From assembly GCA_013396635.1 (NCBI GenBank), contig WBMW01005029.1, forward strand, positions 1,363,314 through 1,427,313: DNA of 64,000 nucleotides, read 5' to 3'. The position numbers were made by a program, and so were the translations under genes. This document shows positions 12,475-24,100 of the stretch, in pieces. The stretch is from Penelope pileata. Its lineage: Eukaryota; Chordata; Aves; Galliformes; Cracidae. The notes beneath the pieces were generated by a model that saw only the letters and a list, made by a program, of their open reading frames with translations, was not told the origin of the DNA and did not search any database. Within the stretch, counting starts at the first letter, position 1; each line of letters starts with the position of its first letter.

Positions 12475-12996
12475 TGTTCTGGTTTCAGCAGGCAGGCCTG
12501 GAAACCCCACACAGCCTTTCGCTCACCCCCCCCTCCTCCCAGCTGGGATGGGGGAGAGAATCCAGAAATAAGGTAGAACTCGGGGGTTGAGATAAAAAGT
12601 ATTTACTAACAGAAAGAGGAAAATAGAGTAAAATAACAGTAATGATAATTATATACAAAACAAGTGATTGTACAAAGCAATCGCTCACCGACCGCGACCG
12701 ATGCTCAGCCAATCCCCAAGCAAACGGGCCCTCCCCGCTCACTTCCCTTCCTTATATTACATGATGTCATATGGTATGGAATATCACTTTGGTCAGTTTG
12801 TGTCAGCTGCCCCATTCTTGTCCCCTCCTAGCTCCCTGCGGCCCCCCCCAGCCTCTTTACTCTCCTGGCAGAGACATACAAATGTCCTTGGTTCTGTTCA
12901 GCGCTGCCGGGTGTTATCAGCCATGTTTTCTTTCTAGAACCAAAACACAGCTTTGTAGCAGACACTGAGAGAAAATTTCAGTTAGAAACTAAGACA
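12475..12996 (-). mobile_element. Solo LTR, avian ERVL-type endogenous retrovirus
   Basis: A complete 522-bp LTR on the minus strand. Read on that strand it starts TGTCTTAGTTTCTAACTGAA and ends GAAACCAGAACA, so it has TG...CA termini. It is bounded by an exact 5-bp target duplication CTTCT (12470-12474 and 12997-13001). Internal landmarks match the avian ERVL-type LTR I know: 'attccataccatatgac', a TATA box, 'gattggctgagc...ggtcg', a TTATCATTA-rich segment, 'tatctcaacccc', and 'ctcccccatcccagctggga'. No internal retroviral sequence or primer binding site adjoins it, so the provirus was probably reduced by recombination between its two LTRs. The exact TSD suggests modest age. The subfamily name cannot be given without a library. 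Confidence 0.92.
12751..12756 (-). promoter_or_regulatory. TATA box inside ERVL-type LTR
   Basis: TATAAG on the minus strand, preceded in LTR sense by GACATCATGTAA (CRE-like) and followed by GGAAGGG. It sits near the middle of the LTR, the expected U3/R position. Present-day activity is unknown. Confidence 0.6.
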
Positions 12997-13001
12997 CTTC
13001 T
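12997..13001. repeat. Target site duplication CTTCT, right copy
   Basis: Exact match to 12470-12474, directly after the TG-bearing end of the LTR. Confidence 0.88.
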
Positions 13002-14014
13002 CCATTTGAATTTTTGACATCTGAATGGGTGACCAAAAACCAAAATTTGGTGCAGGGCACTCATGGCAATGGCTTCATGTAAGGAAAGGAAGCTCTTTGG
13101 TGCCTCAGTGTACCCATCTTCATGCACAGCTTGGGAAATCTTGCTGCTTCACAGCTCTATTGTAGGAACTGACGTATATGAAGTATTTGTACATTTCTGG
13201 ATGTAAAGTGCCATTGGTGAGACATTTCTTCAAAGTATTCTCAGTCAGTGCTCATCCTTTTTTCTGATGACATGCCTCTGCAGAGCATCCCCCGCTGTGT
13301 ACTACTCAGCTTTCTGGTTCAGACAAATGCCATGCACCTGAGGAAGGAGATGCCGTTCAATTTGCTGTTTTTGTTTTCTCCCTCCTGAATTTTCAGTTGG
13401 CTTGGGGCACTTCAAGGTTACCCACAGTTACACAAACAAGGAGCTGTGCTTTGCATCAGGAACTTCTGAAGCTCAGCATTCAGAAAATACAGATAAGCCA
13501 ATACAAAAATCAAAAAGAAAAGCCTTTAGAAAGGTCAATAAACTGCTTTTTGGCATCTAGGAGTAGAATTTCAACCATGACTATTTTTTCTCCATGAATT
13601 ATTAACATGTGCCATAAAAATGCTATCCGCAGAGGACAAATAGGACATTCTGAGAGAATTTTGGAGTTTGATATTTTCAGCTAGAAACCAGAAAGAGACA
13701 TCTTCTTCAAAGACCCAGTTATTAACCTATGGCCAACCATAAAGGCAGTGAAACAGTTTTACTCTCTTGCTGCTACCTCAAAATCCAACAGAGGTAGAGG
13801 CTGCATCATGTCTGCCCTCTACGAACTAGTGGCCTTACCATCATAACCAAGAAACTAAGACTCGGGGAATTAATCCTTATGCTTCATTATATAACATCTT
13901 CTCCTGAAAACTATTTTCTAAGATACTGAAAGAATACAGCTCTGCCAGAGAACAGTGTTTTTATTTTTACAAATTTAATTCTTGCCATAAATACTTCTGA
14001 GGAAAAAAAAAAAA

Positions 14015-14038
14015 NNNNNNNNNNNNNNNNNNNNNNNN
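14015..14038. other. Assembly gap of 24 N in an A tract
   Basis: Twelve A (14003-14014), 24 N, then twelve A (14039-14050). The true A-tract length and any lost sequence are unknown. Confidence 0.99.
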
Positions 14039-14060
14039 AAAAAAAAAAAAGTGCCTTTCC

Positions 14061-14088
14061 TGAAAATCATTTCAAGAAATGATTTTCA
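14061..14088. repeat. Perfect 13-bp palindrome, 2-bp loop
   Basis: TGAAAATCATTTC (14061-14073), loop AA, then its exact complement GAAATGATTTTCA (14076-14088). It lies 10 bp past the A tract with the N gap. Confidence 0.95.
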
Positions 14089-14239
14089 AATTCAACAGCA
14101 GTGGTCCTGCCTGGCCTTGTCATTTTCTAATAGGCTGAATGACATAGCCATTAGCTTCATCTTGGTACAGATACTGGTTTAAAGAGTTCATCTGCAGAGG
14201 ACTTATGTGTTCTGTAATGTTTCCAGGTTTGCCTGACTC

Positions 14240-16135
14240 TAGGGCAATGTGGGAGGAATATAGGAATATTGCCAGGGCATACAGGGATGTGGCAAGGAGT
14301 GCTAAGGCCCACTTGGAATCACATCTGGTGAGGGAGGTCAAGGACAACAAGAAAGGCTTCTTAAAGTGTGTCAATAGCAAAAGGAAGACTAGGGAAAACA
14401 TAGGCCCACTGCTGACTGACATGGGTGCCCTGGTAGTGGAGGACACTGAGAAGGTGGAGTTACTGAATGCCTTCTTTGCTTCAGATTTTACTGCTAAACT
14501 GCCTCTCGGGAATCCCAGACCCTGGAGATAAGAGAGAGATTCTGAGGAAAGAAAGACTTCCCCTCGGTCAAGGAGAATCTGATCAGAGATCATCTAGGCA
14601 AACTCGATGAGCACAAATCCATGGGCCCTGATGGGATGCACTCATGAGTGCTGAGGGAGCTGGCAGAAGTGATTGTCAAGCCACTCTCTATTGTCTTTGA
14701 AAGGTCACAGAGAATGGGAGATGTGCCTGAGGACTGAAGGAAAGCCAATGTCACTCCAGTCTTCAAAAAGGGCAAGAAGGAGGAATCAGGAAACTACAAA
14801 CCAGTCGGCCTCAGCTCCGCCCCTGGGAAGGTGATGAAGCAGCTTATTCCGGATGTCAACTCCAAGCAAGTGGAAGAAAATAAAGTTATCAGGAGTAATC
14901 AGCAACGATTCACCAAGAAGAAATCATGTTTGACCAATCTGGTAGCCTCATATACCATGACCAGATGGGTAGATGAGGGGAGAGCACTGGATGTTTTGTA
15001 CCTTGACCTCAGCAAGGCTTTTGACACTGCCTCCCACAACATCCTCATAGGTAGGCTTAGGAAGTGTGTGATTGACAAGTGAACAGTGAGGTGGATCGAG
15101 AAATGGCTGACTAGCAGAGCTCAGAGGATTGTGATCAGTGGTGCAGAGTCTAGTTGGAGATCTGCAGCTAGCAGTGTTCACAAGGGGTCGGTGCTGGGCC
15201 TGGTCTTGTTTAACATCTTCATCAATGGCCTGGATGAAGAGATGGAACACACCCTCAGTAAGTTTGCTGATGATACAAAGCTGGGAGGAGTGGCTGACAC
15301 ACCAGCAGGCTGTGCTGCCACTCAGCGAGACCTGGACAGGCTGGAGAGATGGGCAGAGAGGAACCTTATGAGGTTCAACAAGGTCAAGTGTAGAGTCCTG
15401 CACCTGGGGAGGAATAACTGCATGCATCAGTACAGATTGGGGGATGGCCTGCTGGAGAGGAGCTCTGCAGAGAAGGATCTGGGTGTTCTGGTGGACAACA
15501 AGTTGGCTGTGAGCCAACAGTGTGCCCGTGTGGCCAAGAAGGCCAATGGTATCCTGGGGTGCATTAAAAAGAGCGTGCCTAGCAGGTTGAGGGAGGTGAT
15601 CCTCCCGCTCTACTCTGCCCTGGTGAGGTCATATTCAGAGTACTGTATTCAGTTCTGGGCTCCCCAGTTCAAGAAAGACAGGGAATTATTGGAGAGAGTC
15701 CAGTGAGGGGCCATAAAGATCATTAGGGGCCTGGAGCATCTCCCTTACAAGGAAAGACTGAGAGGGCTAGGACTGTTCAGCGTGAGGAAGACAATACTGA
15801 GAAGGAATCTTATCAATGGTTATAAATATCTAATGGGCAGGAGTCAAGTTGATTGGGCAAGGCTCTTTTCAACAGTGACCAGTGACAGAACGAGGGGCAA
15901 TAGGCACAAATACAAATTTCCACATGAACATGAGGGAAAACTTCTTTACTTTGAGGGTGTTAGAGCACTGGAACAGTCTGTCTAGAGAGGTTGTGGAGTC
16001 TCCTTCTTTGGAGCTATTCAGAACCTGCCTGGACACTTCCCTGTGCGATCTACTGTAAGGAGCCTTTCTTAGCAGGAGGATTGGACAAAGTGACCTCTGT
16101 CCCTTCCAACCCCTACAATTCTGTGATTTTGTGAT
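14240..16135 (+). mobile_element. CR1 LINE, ~1.9 kb, 5'-truncated
   Basis: The longest CR1 copy in the window. It begins in the ORF2 region between endonuclease and reverse transcriptase, runs through the whole RT and C-terminal part, and ends with the CR1 3' terminus: 'gtcccttccaacccctacaa' then ATTCTGTGATTTTGTGATA. A full CR1 is about 4.5 kb, so over half is missing at the 5' side. Stops and frameshifts break ORF2 (see the pseudogene entry). No target duplication is evident, as expected for CR1. The left edge is approximate because the first coding words are diverged. Confidence 0.96.
14244..16000 (+). pseudogene. CR1 ORF2 reverse transcriptase remnant
   Basis: Conceptual translation in three frames recovers ORF2 in order: WEEYRNIARAYRDVARSAKA, KDNKKGFLK and LLNAFFASDFTAK in the linker; GPDGMHS near 14620; RT motif SKAFDTASHNILIGRLRK near 15020; GSVLGLVLFNIFINGLDE near 15190; the catalytic box FADDTK at about 15263-15280 (FADD in place of YADD is usual for CR1); then KCRVLHLGRNN, AEKDLGVLVDNKLAVSQQCA and LYSALVRSYSEYCIQFWAPQ. 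In-frame stops fall near 14532, 14645, 14736, 15080 and 15704, with frameshifts between segments. RT normally copies CR1 RNA at a nicked target; this copy cannot make it. An endonuclease domain is absent. The longest intact piece is 206 codons (15086-15706). Confidence 0.95.
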
Positions 16136-18183
16136 ATAAATAGTTCTAAGATTAACCCCGAGTACTTTAGGAGAGAGTGAGTCCTTGTTCCAGCACATGA
16201 AGGATTCTGTCCCCCACAAATAACCCCATAAATTTTCCCCTAACTTACACTGCCTAGGAGCAATCTGGCTTCCCAAGGATGCAGATTTCTGAGCTCCAAG
16301 TTAAAGGAAGTCCTAACTTAGACTGAATAACACATTGAGGACCAGAAAGAAAGAGAACAAAAATATTGTCTCGACAGCTCTTTTCCTCCATCTGTAAAAT
16401 CCATTTTCTCCAAATTCCAGCACTGTCTTCAGTTCTCTAGGCTATTGATTTTCCAGCACCAATCAGTACCTTTCCCTTCCAGAGAATTACACTTCAGAAG
16501 AGTGAAAAGATGGGCTGTAATTGAAGGCAGCTGCCTTCATAACCCCTCAGGTGCTGCAGACTTCAGCCAGCTTCCTGGATTAGATATTAGATTTTAGAGG
16601 AGCTGTACCGCTATGAAGAGTGTAGATGTGGATATTTGGTGAGGCCATTAGTTCTCTTTTCCCACAGGGCTGAGCCCTAAATTTGCCATCAGTTACAGAA
16701 CCACTCCTGAGGTACACCACAGGATTCAGTCTGCAAAAGGTGTGAAAAAGCTTTGGATCAGCACTGTGCCAGCCCTCTTCCTTGCTCATATTCCAGTGTA
16801 ATAATGTCCCCAAATGGGAGACTGGAAGCTTTGGACTGCTAAAGTCAAACAGCAGACAAAGGCCCAGCCCTGAAATGAATGATGGCCTACAGGCCCATCT
16901 AAGGGCACATGGAACAAATTTCCTCATGTAACACCATCAGTCACACTCCTAGTGGCATTCCAAGTCCTACTAAATTCATGAAAAATTCCTAGGCTTTGCA
17001 CTTTTCTTTATAACCTTTAGAGAAGCTATAACTTAACGCAAACTCTACTGATAGAGAAAAGCAAAACTTTTGGCACCTAAGATACACTTGGGGCAGCTTT
17101 CCACCACCTGCACATGGCAGAGGGCACCCCCAAACTGTGGTGGGGGCTGCCTGCTCTGGGCCCTCATGGGCTCAGTACCCTAGAAGAGGTCTGAGGGAAA
17201 CACCTTTATAATCTTGTACATGGAATAATTGTGGTTGGGTTTCCCATGACGGCAACACACATACACACACACAAAATAAAAAAAAAAAAAAAAGAAGCCT
17301 AAGAGAAAAGAGGAGGGTATGAGTTTGGACATGGCCAGGCATCTGGTCTGCCCAGGGCCTTATGGTTAGTGTCAGAAGATGTGTGGATGGCAGAAGGCTT
17401 TGAGGCTATGTAAGGAGAAAACCATAGTTGCTGAGAGCCAAGGGTCTGTCCTCCTTTCAGGGCAGGGGCTGGTTCCCATCCCAACCCAGCTGAGGAGTGC
17501 TGGGAGGACACAAAACTGATTCTCTTCTAGGGCTGCAGAGATAGTGCAGGTATGTGGTTGTGTTAGGCCAGGCCTTTCTGTTGCTGCAGGTCTCTGCAGG
17601 CTGTGACTGAGCTATGTCTAATGGTGGCTTGGGGGTTTTGGTAGGAAGTGGAAAGTGTTTCCAGAAGGCACTGGGCATCTGCTTCTTCAGGATAAAGGGA
17701 ACAATGAAGGTGTCTGGTATTCTGAGACCCAAAGATTATTGTCATAACATTAGTCAAACAAAAAGTCAAAAGCGCATACCTTCATATTTTTCACACTCTT
17801 CTGAATCAAGTGATTTTAGAATAGTTATAACTGATGAGTATATCAAGTAGAAAAATAACACATCTGTGTGTTGTACAGGCTGAACATACTGTGGATGTAA
17901 TTAAAAGCTCAGCTCCTGCTGCGTAAGTGATTGTGATACAAGCAGTATTAGAGCAGTTAGCAGAGGTGCCAGGGCAGGGGATTTCTAAAGGCTTTTGCTG
18001 TATTCTTGTCAGGAATAACAACAGGAGTGGGACAACACGCTGAGTCAAGATAGCTCTGCACTGAGCTGTGCTGGTGGAGAAGAGAAGGTGGCCAGATGCA
18101 AGGCTGATGCCCATGGCCTCTTGTGGGGAACAGGGAGAAAGTGTTTTCAAGAGAGGGTTTGGGAGCACACAGAGTAGGGGGCT
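16136..18183. other. Unique non-coding sequence
   Basis: No gene seen. A short stretch at about 16375-16410 (TCCTCCATCTGTAAAATCC) recalls the reversed 'catctgtaaaatggg' end of MIR/L2-type SINE relics but is too short to call. A CA/A-rich simple repeat lies at 17254-17293. Confidence 0.5.
17254..17293. repeat. CA-rich then poly-A simple repeat
   Basis: Imperfect CACACATACACACACACA followed by an AAAATAAA and A-rich run to 17293. Confidence 0.85.
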
Positions 18184-18191
18184 GTCTAGAC
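18184..18191. repeat. Probable 8-bp target duplication, left copy
   Basis: GTCTAGAC, which fits the hAT target consensus; the right copy GTCTAAAA (18482-18489) differs at two positions, presumably by later mutation. Confidence 0.6.
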
Positions 18192-18481
18192 CAGTGGCCT
18201 CCAAAGAGGATTGTGCACAGAGGAGGGATTTCACAGGACAAGCCATTGGGGTGCGGGAAGAAAACAATTTTTATACAATTAATAAATAGAAATAAACTAT
18301 TTATTTCACCTTCTTCTCATCCTCTTTTAAATTTATTTTTGATATATTTTATAACGTTCATATTATAAATTATAGATACGTACCACTGTACCAATATGAG
18401 TAAATAGGAGTATATTGGGGGCGCATGCTCCAAAAATTTTACTGATGGGGATGTAGAATCAAAAACGTTTGGACGCCAGTG
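18192..18481. mobile_element. hAT-type MITE (Charlie-like), 290 bp
   Basis: The left end CAGTGGCCTCCAAA (18192-18205) matches the reverse complement of the right end, CACTGGCGTCCAAA (18468-18481), at 12 of 14 positions. Both resemble the CAGTGGTYCCCAAA-type inverted termini of hAT-Charlie transposons. The flanks are GTCTAGAC (18184-18191) and GTCTAAAA (18482-18489), agreeing at 6 of 8 positions; hAT elements make 8-bp duplications and prefer nTCTAGAn targets. The inside is AT-rich with no coding capacity, so mobility would have needed a transposase from elsewhere. Orientation cannot be set. Confidence 0.75.
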
Positions 18482-18489
18482 GTCTAAAA

Positions 18490-20642
18490 TTCTTAAAAAA
18501 ATGGTCTAGGGAAGGAAGGTCTTAAATTCCAGTCTCTCAGCCATAACATGGTCCCTAACACAATAACACCACATAAGAAGCTGATGTGAGACTGAAACCC
18601 ATGTCCTCATTCAAGTCCTAGTTCGCTGCCATGTCTACCATTATCACTCTGTTTCCAGTCAAGATATCAGCTCTGTTTCACTGCATGTGGAAATTTACAA
18701 ATGACCTGAAGAAAGGGCATCATTTGGGGCTGGGTTCAGCTGCCCCATAAGGCCTTCCCCATCATTGCTCCTGGCTGGCTGCTCTGCCCCTCATGTGTGG
18801 AAAAAGCCTGGTAGCAAGCATAAAGTATGAGGCTGCTGTGATAGCGTGAGCAGAATCCATATTTTACAACAAATATTACAGAAATAGGCATAAGTATTGC
18901 TGCTGACAAGTCTATACTATCTGCAAATGGTGTTGCAATGGGTCATTAGCTGTGTGATTTACACCCTCTGAAAACTGCATCTGGTGCCGAAGGGACTCTG
19001 TGCCTTTGTGTGAGGAAAGCAGGAAAAACAAAAACAAGAACAAAAGCCACACGTCAAAACTTGAAGGACACTTGAGAAAACTTTCAGCTAACACCTGAGA
19101 TTAAAAATTGATAAATGTATCACCAGGGGGAGCAGAGGCTGTTCTCAGCTGGGGGACTGATGCACATGTGGAGGGAGTGGTGGGGAGGGGAGCTCAGCCA
19201 CTGGGACTGCTCTGCGCATCAGTGAGACATAATCAAAGCCTTCTCAACTCCACAGCAACAGTGGGAAAGCAACCACTTCGGGTTTAAGTTTGTGTGGATA
19301 TCCATGGTAGCGGGGCTCCATTATGACGTGCTGAATGCAGCATTACGGTGTTCTGTCTTGCTGGCTCCTCCACTGCCATTAATAATTCCTCCATCTCTCC
19401 CCACAGCAGTATTGAGACGATTTATTTAGTTGACTGCGGTGTGTCATTCTCTGTCAGTAATTCTCTCCCAAATCAGAAAACTAACTGCAGACTTTCACAT
19501 CCATCAGCCCAATATTTATGTCTCTCTGAAATACATTTTCACACTTTTCCTCATGAAAGCTTTTTGCTTTTCTGCTTTTCAGGTGGAAAAAACTGAGGGC
19601 AATTCCAGTAACTTAGGTTAAATTAAGCCAGCTATCTCTAGTTCATGAGCTTGACTTGCGTATTGTTTACTCCACATTGCGCTCCTCACTCCACAACTGC
19701 TGCTGCCACGCGTGTATCTCATTTTTAATTTTGTTTTCAGATGGATCTCCACATGGAGATTCATTTCACTCCTCTCTCATTCCCCCCTCCCCAGCAGATG
19801 AAATGCAGATGAACTTCAGCACCTGATTTATGCATCATATTCTCTCTGCGGAGCCAGAAAACTGTAGTCACATTTGTGAATCTCTGAAGATGATACAGGA
19901 GAACTAAAATTATGCTGCCCAATTCCTTAGGACTTAAATCTTTAGTCACCATGTTTAAGTTGAGAATGAAAAAGTTTTTACCTGGCTTTCTTTTGTTCGT
20001 AATAAAAGTCACAGGAACACCTCACAGTCACGTCTAGAAAAATTAAAATTAAGGCTTTTCGGAGGAAGTAGATGATGCTTACAGTACAAAAATAGACTGT
20101 TTCTAGTCAGCAAGATTAAAGGAAAGAAAAGCTCAGCAAGAATGAGGTTGCATTGCAGAGTTATCTCTATCTAGGCAGCAGACTAATTTCCATAAACTAA
20201 AGAAAAAATCTTTTCTCATCACTGCCTTGTAGGTCAAAGACTCATTTTGAAATTCCTTTATCTTCTCATTCTTTTCCTTAATTCCCTCACTGCCTACTCT
20301 TCTGTGCTTTATTTGAGAACTGAAGAACAGCGAAGTGTGGAAAAAATGACTGTGATTTTATAGTATTTTTTGTTGTCTATATAATAGTGCATTTTGCAGG
20401 AACAAATTTAACAGAGGAGGAGGGGGAAAATGTCTACTGCAAGCCATGCTCTGCAAGGATGTTATCATCCCCTGGCCATTTAAAAATAGGATTTTGATGA
20501 AAAAACTGGTCCTGTAGACCTTATTACCTTCTCCTCACTCTCCTTAGTGACTCCCTCGAGCCACCACTACCTTTGCCCAGCCAGCAGCTGAAAATAACCT
20601 GTCAATGGCAGTTTAAAGAGTGAAGATTAGCTATCAGCCAGA
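18490..20642. other. Unique non-coding sequence
   Basis: No gene or recognised element. Open frames are 83 codons or shorter. Confidence 0.55.
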
Positions 20643-21105
20643 CACGTGGGTCACTCTGAAAGTAATGCCTCCTATTTATTTCTGTGGAAAATAGCAATGA
20701 ACAAGAACCTGCATGCCACGGTCATAAAAATCTGCACGGCCATCCAACAAAAAAATATCCCATAACCTGTACATAAAGGACCCTTAGTGCCTGAAAGTGA
20801 GTTTTCCTCTCCTGATGCTGTTGCAGAAGCCCTTACTGCCATCAGGCCCAGAGGGCAGGCGCAGCACACCGGTGCAGAGGCTGAGGGGCTTGGGCACCTG
20901 CCTCACAGCCAGAGGGGCCACCTCTGCTGCTGCAGGTCTTGTTCATCACTGGCGAAAACACATAGCTAACTGTGGTGACTGTGTTGAAAAATAGTGTTTT
21001 GTAACTGAGAATTTGCTCAATCAAATAGTGTTATTGTGCTCTTGGTATCTGCTGTAGCTTCCATGGAAATAAATAGGAGGCATTACTTTCAGAGTGACCT
21101 ACGTG
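20643..21105. mobile_element. Non-autonomous mariner (GalluHop-type) with two right ends
   Basis: The termini are inverted repeats: the left end CACGTGGGTCACTCTGAAAG and the reversed right end CACGTAGGTCACTCTGAAAG share all but one base, and both continue AGTAATGCCTCCTATTTATT. TA follows the right end (21106-21107); the left flank is GA, a probable mutated TA. The right arm encodes, on the plus strand, a mariner transposase C-terminus LVHHWRKHIANCGDCVEK ending at the stop near 20994. The left arm encodes, on the minus strand, ADFYDRGMQVLVH (about 20696-20740), also from the transposase C-terminus. Both arms therefore derive from the transposon 3' end, facing each other, with the left one internally deleted. 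The roughly 200 bp between (about 20741-20930) is GC-richer and not recognisably mariner. It cannot encode transposase. Confidence 0.85.
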
Positions 21106-21107
21106 TA

Positions 21108-24100
21108 ATGTATACACATGGCTATGAGGACAACAATCGAGGAGAAATATCTCTGAACAGAGCATAATGACTAATCTATCTTCGAAATTCTAGCTCAGTA
21201 ATAAATCTATTTATCCACATGGCTTGCTATCCAAACAACTTATTTAATTAATATACTCCTGGCTTGTTAATCTGGCATGTTTTTCAACTAAATTAATAGC
21301 CGAGTTCATGGGCTCTGCTTCATTAATCTATTTAGGGATGGTACTTAGCACTAAGGAAAGGCAAAAAAGAGAAAATCATCCAAGCAACCTGAAAGGCTAA
21401 TTATTTCTGAGTGCCTTTATATTTGCTTACCGCTCGGGGCAGCCACCATGCAGCCTTCCAACGCAGCTCCACACAGCTGAGCAAGGGGCAAGGAAGCAGG
21501 TGGTGCCAGCCCTTTCACTTGGATGGCTTTCCATCCTCCCACCACCCTGGTGAAGACACGAGCTGGGTTAATGCCACTGCATCTTTTGCCACTGCATGTT
21601 TTTGCACATCTGCCTCCACCATGGAAAGGCAGAACTTCCTGGGAGTAGCTGCAGCTCCACAGCTCCATGAGAGCAAGTGAGCAGCACCCACGGGGCCAGG
21701 GAGCCTGCAGGGAGCTTCATGCTCGTGAACTGATGCATGGCACGTCTCAGGGACCACACTCACTGCGAGCCCTCCAGATGGGAAGGAAAGACTCATTTTA
21801 CTATCACTGATGTTACATTTAACACTGAAACAATTAAAGGAAATGAAGATGGAAAAATAAACTATAACAGTAATAAAAATGCAGGAGAATAATGGAACAT
21901 CTTTTACAATCATGAAGGCTGGTTGGGGAACTCTTCTGCCTTTACCAGCAGTTTTTAAACATTTAAAATGTTATATTGTGATTTATATACAGCGCTCAAA
22001 CTTCTGCACAGATGCACAATTTTTACTCAGTACTCATAATGAAATTCCAGCTAGGTTATCTAGGGCTTTCTATGCATATTCAGCTGTGACTGATTCACAG
22101 CTCCTGGGAGCCTAGAAAAAAAATACATGCATGTCAGTTTCCTAAGCCCTTCACTTTAAACACAGTTACAGACTCCTCTACATGTTTGCATCAGTATGAC
22201 TGAGGATGAATGCAAAAAAGACTTTATTCTTATGCTAGATCTCACCACTATAAAGACACCACGCACTTGTTCGCCAATGAAAAGGAGGACAACACGGCAG
22301 ATCTGTAGTTTAAGCTCCATGTAACAAGCGTTTGATACAGGTTTACACATAACAGTTGTAAATTCTGTTTTATTCCTGTTAATTTTGTCTCTGCTGTCAA
22401 CTAAATAGTAAATCCCAATTCTGTATCTGAATTCTTAAATGCTGACAGGATTTGCTGGTAAGTTTGCCCATGCTGCCAAAGTGAAAAGTAACTCCTTTAC
22501 ACTGCATGGCTTAATCCCTGCCCAAGCCCTCTCCCCAAAGACCTTTAGAGGCCCAAGGCAGACATTGTATTGCTTGAGCTATGGAATTTCCACGAGGCCG
22601 CAAAGCTAATCAGGTGCAAACTCAGGCAAAGAGCCCTGGTCCCATCCCTCAGTAACACATCTCCCAAGGTGGAAACAGATGAGTCCTTTCCACAGCGTAG
22701 AGTAACTGCTTTCAAAGTCTTTTCTGGCTCACAGAGAGAAGCAGAGCAAGACCAGGGCACTGCCGCCTGCTCTGTTCAAGTCACAGAGAAACTGGCTCCA
22801 TCCCAGCTGTGAGTGGCATCCAGACCATCAGCCTTTCCTTCACACACACAAGCTTTGACAGGAGAGCCCTGGAGTTTCAAAGCTGTGAGTCTCCAGGGTC
22901 AGGTTTAGTGCCTTTTATCAACCACAGAAAATTTGACTTCAGCTTATTTTCTTTTTTTTTTTTCCAACCCATCACTTTGACTTCCAAAAAGCAGCTGGTA
23001 TTTACTTCTGGAGAACATGCAGGCGTACAACAGGGAGGCAGAACAGACTTGGGTAGGAAAAGAAAACATGAAAAATACAGAAAGCAGGTAGCAGAGATAG
23101 AGTAAAGGTCGGGGCCATAGGGAGGAAGATATGAAAGAAATGAGTGTGTTATTTATCTCTGTAACACTATTGGCTGCCTGTGTTGATTCAGGCAGATACA
23201 ATGTTATTAAAACCTTATTCAGTGTTCAGAGACCTCCCCTGCACCATCCCCCAGAGCTTTTTACTTTTTCCCTGGAACAAGCCCTGTAAATATCCTCCTG
23301 TCCTTGCACAGAAACTGGACTCTGCATTTACCTTATGCATTCTGGGCTTGCTTGAGGCAAAGCTCAGCGTCTTGAGCTGTAGTTTCTTCAGGGACAGAGT
23401 CAGCAGCCCCTTTCCTTTGGTGTTTGCAGAGGGGTAGTGTAAGAGAAGCCAGCTGCGGTGCTCACAGCTCTTCCACGAAGCATCTTCTCAGGCTCATGCT
23501 TCAGGCCAGTGAGCTTTCAAAACAAGCCTTGGCTGTGCTAGGCTCAAAGTATTTAGGCACAGAGATAAAGTATTTAGTGATACAGAGATAGAAAGTGGCG
23601 CTGAAAGGGAGAATCTGGCTGTACTCGAGTAAGTCTCCAAGAAGGTCCTGTCAGCCTGCATTGGTGGGGCTGGGCTTCTTGCACCAGAGACCTGGAGAGA
23701 CTATTGTGCCCATCAGGGCCCTGCAAATTAACTGTGTTTGGAGAACAACAGGCAACTTCTTGCAAGACTCCTTACTCTTGTTCATTTTTGATATGTTTAT
23801 AGGAAAAGGAATTAATTTAAAAAAGTGTTCGAGATTAATACATCACATCACACAAAGCAACCCTGTGATTCTCTCTGGTTCAGCTGTTTTTCACTCAGGA
23901 GATGACAATAAGGATTGCCTTATAAACAGTGGTGCCCCACCACTGCTGGGCAGCTTGCGTCTTAGCCCAAGCTGATAGTTTGCTGCTCCAGCCCTGCACC
24001 AGCCTACCCAGAACCACGTCTTCTGGGAAGGTGACTGGGCAGCTGCAGCATAAAGCACTTTTCCTCAGGGAGTCCAGAAAGACTGGGTTGCAAAGTGCAT

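Larger units (their letters stand above)
13002..14239. other. Unique sequence with an assembly gap
   Basis: No gene or recognised element other than the gap and palindrome listed separately. Confidence 0.55.

Noticed and set aside
14948..15517. 189-codon open frame on the minus strand
   Set aside because: It is the antisense of CR1 ORF2, which explains the openness; the plus strand carries the real RT homology.
17806..18267. 153-codon minus-strand frame
   Set aside because: It runs into the hAT-type MITE and has no recognisable protein features.
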